From contig JAEWJX010000120.1 in the NCBI GenBank assembly GCA_023386365.1, positions 1-64,000 on the forward strand: a stretch of DNA of 64,000 nucleotides, written 5' to 3'. Origin of the DNA: Actinomycetes bacterium (lineage in GTDB: Bacteria > Actinomycetota > Actinomycetes > Actinomycetales > Microbacteriaceae). Below the pieces are notes generated by a model. That model ran no database searches. It worked only from the letters and a program-made list of their open reading frames with translations, and had not been told where the DNA came from. Shown one piece after another: positions 16,101 through 24,620 of this stretch. A program made the translations under genes and the position numbers. Numbering within the stretch: the first letter of the stretch is position 1; each line of letters starts with the position of its first letter.

Positions 16101-17345
16101 TCACGACTGTTGCTGCCGCTCTGGTGAACGGATCCAGCCATCGCCGCGTTCGCGTGCGAGTCCGTCGAGGGCGAGGAGGCCGAGTTCGGCGCGCACGCGG
16201 TCGACGGCGAGTCCGGAGATGGCGGCGAGCTTGTCGGGGGTCCGCGCGCTGCGCGGCGCGAGCGCGTCGAGCAGGCGGGTGCGGGTGCCTGTCGGGTCGG
16301 CTGCGGGCCGGACGACGTCGCCCGCTGTCGGCGGTCGACGTTCGTCGAGCGGGAAGAGTTCAGCGATCTCGTCGGCGGTGGTGACGCATGCGGCGTCGTA
16401 TTCGCGGAGCAGCCGATGGCATCCGGCCGACGCGGAGCTGGTTACCGGCCCCGGTACGGCGCCGAGGGGCCGGCCGAGTGCCGCCGCGTGGCCGGCGGTG
16501 TTCAGCGATCCGGATCGGGACCCCGCTTCCACGACGACGGTGGCTCGGGCTGCGGCGGCGATGAGGCGGTTTCGTTGGAGGAAGCGCCACTTGGTGGGTG
16601 CCACTCCGCAGGGGACCTCGGAGATGGCGGCGCCCTGTTCGATGATGCGTCCGAGGAGCGCGTCGTGCCCGGAGGGGTAGAAGCGGTCGAGCCCGCCGGC
16701 GAGGAAGGCGATGGTGGTGCCGCTGCTGGCGAGCGCTGCGCGGTGGGCGGCGCCGTCGATGCCGTAGGCGGCGCCGGAGACGATTGCGTAGCCGCGATCG
16801 ACGAGGCCTGCCGCTGCCTCGACGGTGACGTGTTCGCCGTACCCGGTGGCGGCTCGGGCGCCGACGACGGCGATCGACGCGTCGAGGGCGATCAGGGCGC
16901 CGCGGTTGCCCCGCACCCAGAGCGCGTGGGGCGCATGCTCGCCGAGGTCGTCGATCGCTGTCGGCCAATCCGGGTCGCCCGGCACGACGAGCGACAGCCC
17001 GAACCGGGCGGCCTGCCGGAATGCGAGCAGCGCATCCGGTTTCGAGATGCGCGGCACCCAACGTTGCACCGCATCCGCCAGTTCGCTCGGGTCGATGTCG
17101 ACTCCCGCGTCGGTGAGGGTGTGCTGGAGCATTCCGCCGGAGTGGTCGTCGATGAGGCTCCCGAGCGCCGTCTCGGCACCGACGGTCTGAACGACTCGGC
17201 TGGCGACGCGGTCGCCGGGTTCGGAGATGGCGGTCCAGGTGGCGCGGGCAAACCGTTCGGCGACGGCGTCACGGTCGTGCTCGGGGGCGGTGACCGGCCG
17301 CACGAGCGCGGTGACGGTGGAGGTGGCGATTCCGAGGATGCTCAT
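16101..17345 (-). CDS. dprA: DNA processing protein DprA
   Basis: A 414-residue DprA/Smf protein that loads RecA on incoming single-stranded DNA. The Rossmann core shows SIAVVGARAATGYGEH near residue 160, then SGAAYGIDGAAH and FLAGGLDRFYP, followed by the conserved R-N-R-L-I segment and ending before a C-terminal winged helix (from about residue 345). The ATG overlaps the comM-like stop as ATGA. It completes the yraN-comM-dprA operon. Confidence 0.93.
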   Translation of the reverse strand: MSILGIATSTVTALVRPVTAPEHDRDAVAERFARATWTAISEPGDRVASRVVQTVGAETALGSLIDDHSGGMLQHTLTDAGVDIDPSELADAVQRWVPRISKPDALLAFRQAARFGLSLVVPGDPDWPTAIDDLGEHAPHALWVRGNRGALIALDASIAVVGARAATGYGEHVTVEAAAGLVDRGYAIVSGAAYGIDGAAHRAALASSGTTIAFLAGGLDRFYPSGHDALLGRIIEQGAAISEVPCGVAPTKWRFLQRNRLIAAAARATVVVEAGSRSGSLNTAGHAAALGRPLGAVPGPVTSSASAGCHRLLREYDAACVTTADEIAELFPLDERRPPTAGDVVRPAADPTGTRTRLLDALAPRSARTPDKLAAISGLAVDRVRAELGLLALDGLARERGDGWIRSPERQQQS

Positions 17346-18871
17346 GTGGCTGCCTTTCGCAGGTGGAGGGCTCGCCCGATCTGTTCAAGTCCGGGGCGGT
17401 CGACGCCGTCGAGGTCGGCGAGAGTCCAGGCGAGACGGAGGACGCGGTCGTAGCCGCGCATGGTGAGGGCTCCGCGCTCCAGCGCACGGTCGAGCGATGC
17501 GGTGGACCCCGTGATGGGTGCCCCGTCGCTGCGCAACCACGTCCCGGGCGCGTGCGCGTTGAGGCGCCAGGGTTTCCCTTCGAGTCGTGCCCCCGCACGA
17601 GCGCGCGCCTCGAGGACGCGTGCACGCGCGGCGCCGCTGGTGGTGACGGGTTCGTCGGCCGACATGCGCAGTTGCGCCGCGGTGACCCGCGGCACGTCGA
17701 GCTGGATGTCGACGCGGTCGAGCAGAGGACCGCTGAGGCGCCCGAGGTACCGACGGCGGGCGAAGGGGGTGCAAGTGCATTCGGCATCGCGTACGCCCGC
17801 GTTGCCGCACGGGCACGGGTTCGCCGCCAGCACCAGCTGGAACCGGGCGGGGAAGGTGGCTGCGGCGCCGACCCGCGAGATGGTGATGGTGCCGGATTCG
17901 AGCGGCTGTCGCAGCGAGTCGAGGGCGCTGGGGGCGAACTCGGGCGCCTCGTCGAGGAACAGGATGCCGTGGGCGGCGCGTGCCGCCGCCCCCGGTCGGA
18001 TCACGCCGCTGCCTCCGCCCACGATCGCGGCAGGCGACGCGGAATGGTGGGGAGCCTCAAGGGGCGGCCGGGTGGCGAGCGAATGCCCGACCGGCGCACC
18101 CGCGAGGGAGCGGATCGAGCTCACTTCGAGCGCGGCCCGCTCGTCGAGGTCGGGCAGGATGCCGGGCAGCCGCGCCGCGATCATCGTCTTGCCGGCACCG
18201 GGCGGACCGAGGAGGAACATGTGGTGACCACCCGCGGCGGCGACCTGCACGGCCTCCACCGCGTCGCGGTTGCCGATCACCTCCGACAGGTCGCCGGGTT
18301 CGGTCTCGCGCTCCGCAGCCGGCGCAGGGAGAAGCGGCTCGACCTCCACCGGCTCCAGCTCGGATCCGTGCCAGATCGCGGCATCACGCAGGCTCGCGAT
18401 CGAGACGACCCGCATCCCCGGTACGAGTGCTGCTTCGTCGGCGTTGCCCGCCGGCACGAGCACCGTGTCGAACCCTGCGCGCTCGGCGGCCAGCACCATG
18501 GGCAGGATGCCGCGGGAGGGGCGCATGCGACCGTCGAGCCCGAGTTCGCCGAGGTGTACGACTCCGGCGACGGACGCCGGATCGACGAGACCTTCGGCGG
18601 CGAGGAGCGCCAGCGCGATGCCGAGGTCGAAAGCGGCACCCGTCTTCGGTAGTGACGCCGGCGACAGGTTGATGGTGACCCGGCCCGCGGGGAACTCGAA
18701 CTCGGTGTTGCCGATTGCGGAGCGCACGCGGGCCTTCGCCTCACCGAGTGCGGTATCCGGGAGTCCGACGAGTACGAACGCGGGCAGGCCGCGCGCCGTG
18801 TCGGCTTCGATCTCGACGAGGGCGCCGTCGAGCCCGAGGAGGGCCACCGAGTGGGCGCGTCCGACGCCCAT
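17342..18871 (-). CDS. YifB/ComM family Mg-chelatase-like AAA+ ATPase
   Basis: A 509-residue AAA+ protein. The N-terminal Lon-protease-like domain spans residues 1-~170. Walker A GPPGAGKT is near residue 222 and Walker B GILFLDEAPEF near 300. The cysteine cluster ANPCPCGNAG...CTCTP is a putative zinc site. ComM homologues act in branch migration during natural transformation. The ATG shares a base with the yraN stop (TGATG), and its own stop overlaps the dprA start, so the three genes are one coupled unit. Confidence 0.93.
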   Translation of the reverse strand: MGVGRAHSVALLGLDGALVEIEADTARGLPAFVLVGLPDTALGEAKARVRSAIGNTEFEFPAGRVTINLSPASLPKTGAAFDLGIALALLAAEGLVDPASVAGVVHLGELGLDGRMRPSRGILPMVLAAERAGFDTVLVPAGNADEAALVPGMRVVSIASLRDAAIWHGSELEPVEVEPLLPAPAAERETEPGDLSEVIGNRDAVEAVQVAAAGGHHMFLLGPPGAGKTMIAARLPGILPDLDERAALEVSSIRSLAGAPVGHSLATRPPLEAPHHSASPAAIVGGGSGVIRPGAAARAAHGILFLDEAPEFAPSALDSLRQPLESGTITISRVGAAATFPARFQLVLAANPCPCGNAGVRDAECTCTPFARRRYLGRLSGPLLDRVDIQLDVPRVTAAQLRMSADEPVTTSGAARARVLEARARAGARLEGKPWRLNAHAPGTWLRSDGAPITGSTASLDRALERGALTMRGYDRVLRLAWTLADLDGVDRPGLEQIGRALHLRKAAT

Positions 18872-19227
18872 CAGAACACCCCCGCGAGGTGCTCGACGGT
18901 GGGGACCCCGCCACGAGGCGCGAGCACCGCGACCGCATCGATACGGCTGCGGCCCCGTTGGTCGGGATGCGCCTCGCGCCAGAGCCCCGCAAGCCGCCGC
19001 AGGCGAGCGAGCTTGGTGCCGGTGATCGCCTCCAGCGGGTGCCCGAATGCCGTGGAGGTGCGGGTCTTCACCTCGACGAACGCGATCACGTCGCCACCCC
19101 GCATCACCAGATCGATCTCGCCGTGGCGGCACCGCCAGTTGCGCTCGATCAGGCGATACCCGCGAGCCTCCAGGTGCTTCTCCGCCATCCGTTCACCGCG
19201 CCGGCCCAGTTCGTCTTTCGCTGCCAT
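18871..19227 (-). CDS. YraN/UPF0102 family nuclease-like protein
   Basis: A 118-residue protein of the YraN family, a PD-(D/E)xK nuclease fold. It shows GERMAEKHLEARGYRLIERN at the N-terminus and the active-site pattern HGEIDLV...VIAFVEVKTR. Its exact role is unknown; genomic linkage to comM-like and dprA genes is conserved and suggests DNA processing. It is the first gene of that unit, and the sugar island lies directly upstream on the chromosome. Confidence 0.9.
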   Translation of the reverse strand: MAAKDELGRRGERMAEKHLEARGYRLIERNWRCRHGEIDLVMRGGDVIAFVEVKTRTSTAFGHPLEAITGTKLARLRRLAGLWREAHPDQRGRSRIDAVAVLAPRGGVPTVEHLAGVF

Positions 19228-19346
19228 CCGACCAGCGTGGCCGGGTGCGGGTCGCGGCGAACGCGACGATCACCGAACGGCGGATGGACGCGAACCGACG
19301 CGAACTGGGGAGGAGAGGTCGCCGCGACCGCCACCATACTGAGCAC

Positions 19347-19655
19347 GTGAAGTGGCTGGACCTCTACATCGATGGGATCCATGACGGGATCCAGCGATGG
19401 GCACCGATGAACGCGCTGACCGTCGCGGTCGGGCCGTTCAGCGTGGTCGGCTCGCTGATCAACGCGCTCTTCTGCGGCGTCCTCTTTGTCGGCGGCGCAT
19501 CGATGCTGGTCATCGGCGAGGGCCTCGGGCTGCCCATGCTCGTAGTCGCCGCCGCGATGGAAGTGGTGTTCGTGCGCGTCCACGTGCGGGCCCGCCGGGG
19601 CGACTTCGACCCCTACATAAAGAGCGACGACGACACCGACACCACCCCGCGCTAG
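19347..19655 (+). CDS. small membrane protein, unknown function
   Basis: A 102-residue protein. Residues 1-~18 are amphipathic (KWLDLYIDGIHDGIQRW), followed by two membrane helices (about 25-75) and a charged C-terminus ending in a run of Asp. A CATACT element at 19335-19340 lies 6 nt before the GTG start, so the transcript is probably leaderless. The stop TAG overlaps the -10 of the next gene. No family is recognised. Confidence 0.65.
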   Translation: MKWLDLYIDGIHDGIQRWAPMNALTVAVGPFSVVGSLINALFCGVLFVGGASMLVIGEGLGLPMLVVAAAMEVVFVRVHVRARRGDFDPYIKSDDDTDTTPR

Positions 19656-19664
19656 CCTCGCCGC

Positions 19665-20159
19665 ATGGCCTCCCGCATCCGCCCCGCCACCGCCGCCGAC
19701 GTCGAGGCGGTCGCCGCCATCTGGGCTCCGGGGTGGCGCGACGGGCACCTGGGTCACGTGCCCGACGAACTGCTCGAGCACCGCGGACTCGACGCGTTCC
19801 GCGAGCGGGCAGCGCAGAAGATCGGGCGCACCCGCGTCGCCGAGGTCGATGGGGTGATCGTCGGGTTCACGATCCTCGACGGCGACGAAGTCGACCAGCT
19901 CTACGTCGACGCCGCCGCCCGCGGCACTGGCGTAGCGGCACGTCTGCTCGCGGATGCCGCGGCCGAGTTGCGCGCCCACGGCACCGCCGTTCCGTGGCTG
20001 GCGGTCGCCACCGGCAACGCCCGCGCACGCCACTTCTATGAGCGCGAAGGCTGGACCGACGCGGGCGAGTTCTCCTACCCCGCCGAGACCGGCCCCGACA
20101 CGCACGTGCTGGTGTCGTGCCACCGCATGGAACTGCGCCCGCAGGCGCCCAACCCCTAG
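19665..20159 (+). CDS. GNAT family N-acetyltransferase
   Basis: A 164-residue acetyltransferase. It shows RPATAADVEAVAAIW at the N-terminus, the acetyl-CoA loop LYVDAAARGTGVAARLL (R-G-T-G) near residue 86-102, and the closing N-A-R-A-R-H-F-Y-E-R-E-G-W motif. The acceptor substrate is unknown. TAGCCT at 19653-19658 lies 6 nt before the ATG, so it is probably leaderless, and this -10 uses the stop codon of the preceding gene. It converges on the sugar operon end with 4 nt between stops. Confidence 0.85.
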   Translation: MASRIRPATAADVEAVAAIWAPGWRDGHLGHVPDELLEHRGLDAFRERAAQKIGRTRVAEVDGVIVGFTILDGDEVDQLYVDAAARGTGVAARLLADAAAELRAHGTAVPWLAVATGNARARHFYEREGWTDAGEFSYPAETGPDTHVLVSCHRMELRPQAPNP

Positions 20160-20163
20160 CCGC

Positions 20164-21036
20164 TCAGCCCCGCACCAGCTGCGCCACCTCACCGCACGAA
20201 CGCACGAACGAGCCGGCGTCGGCGCGGTCGAGCGGTTGCAGAAGCACATCGGTGGCCCCCGCGGCGACGAGTTCCCGCACCGCCGCGGCGACCTCCGCGA
20301 CCGACCCGGCGGCGCCCCACGGGGTGCCGCGGTAGCCCCACTCGGCGAGCTCGTCCGCGAGCGCCGACGCCGCATCCGGGCCGAACGCGGTCATGGCGAA
20401 CACGGTGACCGGATGCGGTCCCGTGCGCCCCGCGGCCGCCCGGGCCGCCGCCACCCGCACCACCGCATCCGCCACCACGGCGGGTGACGACCCGGTCGTC
20501 AACAGGGTGCCGTCGGCGACCTCCCCGGTGAGGTCGAGCGTGCGCGGCCCTTCGCCCGCCGCGTGCACCGGCACCGCACGGGCCGGCGGCCAGGACAGCT
20601 CCACCCGGTCGAGTCGCACGTAGCGGCCCTCCGCGTTCACCTGCGATCCCGCGAGCAGGCCCCGCAGAGCCGGGACGAACTCCCGCATCAACGTCAGCGG
20701 CGACCCGGCGCGCACCCCTGCCTGCTGCATCCACTCCTGCACCCCGTGGCCGACGCCCAGCCGCAGGCGCCCGGGGTACAGCCGGTCGATGGTGGCGATC
20801 TCCATGGCGAGCAGCGCCACATTGCGCAGCGGCATCGGCAGGATGCCGACACCCACCCGGATGCGCGTGGTCGCGGCGAGCGCCGCCCCCGCCGAGGCCA
20901 GCGCTGATGCGCCGAAGCAGTCCTCGAACAGCAGCACCTCGTCGAGTCCCGCCGCCTCCGCGGCGCGCGCGAACGCCGGCAACTCCTCCGGAGGGCGGGA
21001 CGGGGTGAAGATGACGCCGACGCCCACGCTGCTCAC
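20164..21036 (-). CDS. LLM-class (luciferase-like) oxidoreductase
   Basis: A 290-residue TIM-barrel monooxygenase-like protein. It shows VGVIFTPSRPPEELPAFARAA, the GVGILPMPLRNVALLA strand-loop and RLRLGVGHGVQEWM typical of F420- or flavin-dependent LLM proteins. Substrate unknown. It is the last gene of the sugar operon; GTG 21036 overlaps the stop of the lipoprotein gene (GTGA), which argues for shared expression. The frame stays open far upstream, but that part is antisense-like noise across the lipoprotein gene and was excluded. Confidence 0.82.
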   Translation of the reverse strand: MSSVGVGVIFTPSRPPEELPAFARAAEAAGLDEVLLFEDCFGASALASAGAALAATTRIRVGVGILPMPLRNVALLAMEIATIDRLYPGRLRLGVGHGVQEWMQQAGVRAGSPLTLMREFVPALRGLLAGSQVNAEGRYVRLDRVELSWPPARAVPVHAAGEGPRTLDLTGEVADGTLLTTGSSPAVVADAVVRVAAARAAAGRTGPHPVTVFAMTAFGPDAASALADELAEWGYRGTPWGAAGSVAEVAAAVRELVAAGATDVLLQPLDRADAGSFVRSCGEVAQLVRG

Positions 21037-22772
21037 CCGTCCAGGCGCACGAGCCGCACGAACCGCACGACCAGGTCGTCCGCACCTTCCGCGAGCGACA
21101 GGCGCAGACGGACCGCATCCGCGCCACCGGAACCGTCGAGCGCTCCCTCGGGCAGGGCGATCGTGGCCGTGCGCCACTCCCCCGAACCCGCGCGGTCGAC
21201 AGAACCCGACGTTCCCGCGGACGTGTCGATCGCGAACGCCCCCGCCCCGGCATCCAGGTAGGTGACCTTGAGCACGACAGCACCGCCGGCGTCCGTCGCC
21301 GCCGCCGCGAAACGCGGATCCACGTCGAGCACGAACCCGGTGTCGCCGGCCGCCACATCCGTCGACAGCCCCTCGTAGGCGGTGCCGTTCTCCTGCTCGA
21401 GCACCCCTTCGTGCACGTCCGCGTCGGTGCGGTGGGCCACCGAGCCGGGCTCGTCGGTCTGCACGAGCCAGCGTTCGAGGTTGCGCACGAACGGGCGCCC
21501 GGGCCACGACGACTGATCCGCGAACGGGCCGTCCTCCCCCGACTCCACCCAGTACCGGTCTTCGGCGTCGCGGAACGCGGCCCACGCGTCCGCCGACGTC
21601 GACGCGGTCTGCCCGATCGACAACCGCAGCCAGTCCCAGTGCTCCGGGAACTCGGCCATGTACGACGGCCCGGGCACCACGTACACCCAGTTCATGCGCA
21701 GCTGCAGCGCCTTCAGGTTCGCCTGCCGCACCGCGTAATACGGCTCGTCGGTGTCGTACCCGCAGTCGGTGAAGCACTCGTTCTCGGTGGCCACCACGAA
21801 GCGCCCCGAGTGGATGGGCAGCGTCTCGTCGACCACCATGTGCCCGTCGGGCTGGATGTGCGATCCGTACGCCGGCGCCTCGCTCAGGTGGAAGTTCGAC
21901 GGCTCGGTGATGCCCGTGCGGATGCCCATCCCCGCCTCGACCACCTGCTGCGCGCGCAGATCGTCCGCCTCGCCGAACGGACCCCACGGGTAGTCCTCGC
22001 CCGTGAAGACGAGCTTGTGGGAGGCGTCGCCGAACAGCTGCACCAGGTCGGTCCAGGCGTGGGCGTACCAGCGCAGGTAGGTGCTCTCGTCGAGGTCGCC
22101 GGCGTCGACGGCAGCGTGCACCATCTCGTAGTCGTACTCGGCCCAGGTGAACGCGCCGGGCACGTAGACGAAACGCAGGCGCGGATCGGAGGCGAGCCCC
22201 GTGTCGACGAACAGCATCCGGTAGGTGTCGAGCAGGTGACCCCACACGCAGTCGTCCCAGATCGGCAGGTGCCGCTGGTCGTCGTAGTCGGGTCCGTAGC
22301 TCGCGACGCCGCAGGTTTCGGCGACCCACTCGGGTGCCCACTCCTCGCCGCTGGCGAACAGGCGCATCCAGAAGTCACCGGGTTCGGCGAGCTGGGCGTC
22401 GAGGCCGTCGAAGCTCATCCCCTGGGCGGTGCCGGAGGCCCCTCGGTCGAGGCCGCCACCTTGGGTGGGGCGCACTTGCCGCCAGCTGAGATCGATCGAC
22501 CGAACCGCGACGAGTTCGCCGGCGTCGGCCTCTTCGGAGAAGTAGCCGGAGTTGGCTGCGGGGCGCACCCAGTCGGGCAGCGACCAGTCGTCACCGTCGG
22601 CGATGCTGACCCCGTCGCCCGCATCCACGAGGGGGAAGCGAGGTCCGACGTCGAGGTCGATGCCGTCGGGCCCGCCGGACGGCAGGGGGGCCGGGTTCAC
22701 GGTGCACCCGACGAGCGCCGCCACCGCGACAGCGAAGGCGACGACGGATGCGCGCACACGATCACGACGCAC
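21033..22772 (-). CDS. secreted lipoprotein, glycosidase-like, function unassigned
   Basis: A 579-residue protein with a lipoprotein signal (VAALVGC, Cys about residue 23). The central ~380 residues are rich in Trp, Tyr, Asp and Glu, with segments such as RFVYVPGAFTWAEYDYEM, VFTGEDYPWGPF and FVVATENECFTDCGYD that look like a TIM-barrel glycoside hydrolase with Glu pairs. The last ~150 residues are beta-rich like a carbohydrate-binding domain. I do not recognise the family. The GTG at 22772 has GGAGG six bases upstream and overlaps the upstream kinase gene by 11 bases. Its place in the ABC-sugar operon suggests it frees the imported sugar outside the cell. Confidence 0.7.
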   Translation of the reverse strand: MRRDRVRASVVAFAVAVAALVGCTVNPAPLPSGGPDGIDLDVGPRFPLVDAGDGVSIADGDDWSLPDWVRPAANSGYFSEEADAGELVAVRSIDLSWRQVRPTQGGGLDRGASGTAQGMSFDGLDAQLAEPGDFWMRLFASGEEWAPEWVAETCGVASYGPDYDDQRHLPIWDDCVWGHLLDTYRMLFVDTGLASDPRLRFVYVPGAFTWAEYDYEMVHAAVDAGDLDESTYLRWYAHAWTDLVQLFGDASHKLVFTGEDYPWGPFGEADDLRAQQVVEAGMGIRTGITEPSNFHLSEAPAYGSHIQPDGHMVVDETLPIHSGRFVVATENECFTDCGYDTDEPYYAVRQANLKALQLRMNWVYVVPGPSYMAEFPEHWDWLRLSIGQTASTSADAWAAFRDAEDRYWVESGEDGPFADQSSWPGRPFVRNLERWLVQTDEPGSVAHRTDADVHEGVLEQENGTAYEGLSTDVAAGDTGFVLDVDPRFAAAATDAGGAVVLKVTYLDAGAGAFAIDTSAGTSGSVDRAGSGEWRTATIALPEGALDGSGGADAVRLRLSLAEGADDLVVRFVRLVRLDG

Positions 22773-23694
22773 CGCGGGCCTCCGCGCCGGCCAGGTACCG
22801 CACCTCGATGCCGGCGGCGAGGGCCTCGGCGGCGTCCGTGTCGAACACGGCCGCCCCGGGCACGAGGGTGTTGGCTGCGGCGATCGCGGCAGCCGACCGG
22901 AGCGCCTCCGGCAGCGGCGTGTGGCGTTCGAACGCGTGCAGGAGTCCCGCCAGGAAGGAGTCCCCCGCGCCGACCGTGTAGGGCCCGGCGGGAGGCGAAC
23001 CGGCCCGCCAGGCGCCGTCGGCATCCGCGGCGAGGCTACCGGCTGCCCCGTCGGTCACGACGGCCACCTCGGCCCCGCGACCGCGCAGGCCCGCGGCGAG
23101 CTGTTCGAGTCCGCCCGCCCCGAGAGCTTCTTCGGCCTCCGAGCGGTTGACCTTCACCAGGTGCGGCCGCGTGCGTGAGAGCGCCTGTTCGAGCGCCTCG
23201 CCGCGCAGGTCGAGCGCGAGGCGCACCCCGCGGTCGGCGGCGTCGGCGAGCGCGTCGGCGAGCGATCTGGCGCGGGCGGGCGGCACCGATCCGGACACCG
23301 CGAGCCAGCCCGTGTGCACCCGGCCGAGTGCCGCGGTGACGCCCGCCCACACCTCGTCGTCGAGGGGCGGCGCGTTCTCGTAGAACTCGGTGATCCGCTC
23401 GGTGCCGGCGTCGACGACGCTGACGCACAGCCGCGTCGGCTCACCGGTGGGCACCGGCTCCACGAGGACCCCCTGCTCGTCGAGGGTGACGCGGATGCCG
23501 TCGCCGATCGGTCCGCCGAGCGGAGCGATCGCGCGCACCGAACCCCCGAGCCGGTGCAGGGCGCGGGCCACATTGAGCGACTTACCGCCCGGGAGCGCGA
23601 GCTTCCACTCGGGCCGGTGAATGCCGCCCTCATGAAGGGTCGGCACACCGTAGGTGATGTCGAGCGACGGCGACAGCCCGAGGCACGTGATCAC
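22762..23694 (-). CDS. PfkB kinase, 1-phosphofructokinase/tagatose-6-phosphate kinase type
   Basis: A 310-residue ribokinase-fold sugar kinase. The N-terminus CLGLSPSLDITYG and PGGKSLNVARALHRLGG match the LacC/FruK branch that phosphorylates ketohexose phosphates. The catalytic PfkB motif YTVGAGDSFLAGLL is near residue 245. In this operon it could convert tagatose-6-phosphate to the bisphosphate for the aldolase encoded nearby; this is inferred. The ATG overlaps the stop of the other PfkB gene (ATGA). Confidence 0.85.
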   Translation of the reverse strand: MITCLGLSPSLDITYGVPTLHEGGIHRPEWKLALPGGKSLNVARALHRLGGSVRAIAPLGGPIGDGIRVTLDEQGVLVEPVPTGEPTRLCVSVVDAGTERITEFYENAPPLDDEVWAGVTAALGRVHTGWLAVSGSVPPARARSLADALADAADRGVRLALDLRGEALEQALSRTRPHLVKVNRSEAEEALGAGGLEQLAAGLRGRGAEVAVVTDGAAGSLAADADGAWRAGSPPAGPYTVGAGDSFLAGLLHAFERHTPLPEALRSAAAIAAANTLVPGAAVFDTDAAEALAAGIEVRYLAGAEARGAS

Positions 23695-24620
23695 GCGTCG
23701 ACCTCGGCGGCGACCTCCGCGCGAGTGGCCTGGCCTCCCGTGCCACCGGCACCGCGGGTGGAGAGCGATCCGGCGACCGCGGCCCAGCGCACCGCCTCGG
23801 CGAGCGGACGACCCTCGAGCCAGGCGGCGAGGAAGCCGGCGTCGAAGCTGTCGCCGGCACCGGTGGTGTCGACGACCTCCAGGGTGAGCCCTGCGCCGCG
23901 CACTACGTCATCACCCACCACCGCGAAACCTCCGGCAGCGCCGTCTTTCACCACCACCACGGGACCACGTGCGGCGAGCGCCTTCGCTGCCTCGATGGCA
24001 TCCGCGGGGTCGTCGCCGAGCGCGCGCGCGAGCGCGACCGCTTCGGATGCGTTCGGCAGCAGCAGGTCGAGGTGCGGCAGGCAGTCGCCCACGCCCGCCC
24101 ACCGTTCGGCCGGGTCCCAGTTGGTGTCGAGACTCGTGGTCACCCCGCGGGCCCGCACCGCGTCGAGCACGGCGGGCAGCGCTGCGGCGAGGGTCGGCAC
24201 GAGGAAGTACGACGCGACGTGCAGGTGCGTGGCATCAGCGGATGCCGCGAGCACCTCGTCGGCGGTGAGCGCGGCGAGCGCCCCCGTGAGGGTGAGGATG
24301 GCGCGGTCGTCGGGCGCCGACAGGATCACCGAGACACCGGTGGGCTCGTCGGCGACGACGCGCACGGCATCCGTCGCGACCCCCGCCTGGGCGAGGAGTT
24401 CCCGGGTGCGCGCACCGAACACATCCCCGCCGACCCGGGCCACGAGCGCCGTGTCGACGCCGAGACGCGCCAGCCCCGACGCGCAGATGCCGGCACTCGA
24501 GCCGAGGACGAGGTCCGCCGCCGCCAGCAGCTGCTCTGCCTGACCGAACCGCGGTACGACGTCGCCGCGCAACACCAGGTCGAGGTTGGCGTCACCGGCG
24601 ACGAGTACGCGTGCCGTCAT
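23691..24620 (-). CDS. PfkB carbohydrate kinase, ribokinase type
   Basis: A 309-residue sugar kinase of the ribokinase branch. VLVAGDANLDLVLRG opens the protein, and the anion-hole/catalytic motif VDTTGAGDSFDAGFLAAW is near residue 255. It differs clearly from its neighbour, so the two kinases probably act at different steps: this one on the free sugar or amino sugar after ABC uptake, the other on a ketose phosphate. Four-base overlaps on both sides show tight operon coupling. Confidence 0.85.
   Translation of the reverse strand: MTARVLVAGDANLDLVLRGDVVPRFGQAEQLLAAADLVLGSSAGICASGLARLGVDTALVARVGGDVFGARTRELLAQAGVATDAVRVVADEPTGVSVILSAPDDRAILTLTGALAALTADEVLAASADATHLHVASYFLVPTLAAALPAVLDAVRARGVTTSLDTNWDPAERWAGVGDCLPHLDLLLPNASEAVALARALGDDPADAIEAAKALAARGPVVVVKDGAAGGFAVVGDDVVRGAGLTLEVVDTTGAGDSFDAGFLAAWLEGRPLAEAVRWAAVAGSLSTRGAGGTGGQATRAEVAAEVDA

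Noticed and set aside
20164..22341. A possible large fusion protein reaching upstream from the LLM enzyme.
   Set aside because: The upstream part is an out-of-frame shadow of the lipoprotein gene; the LLM fold begins at GTG 21036, which overlaps the lipoprotein stop.
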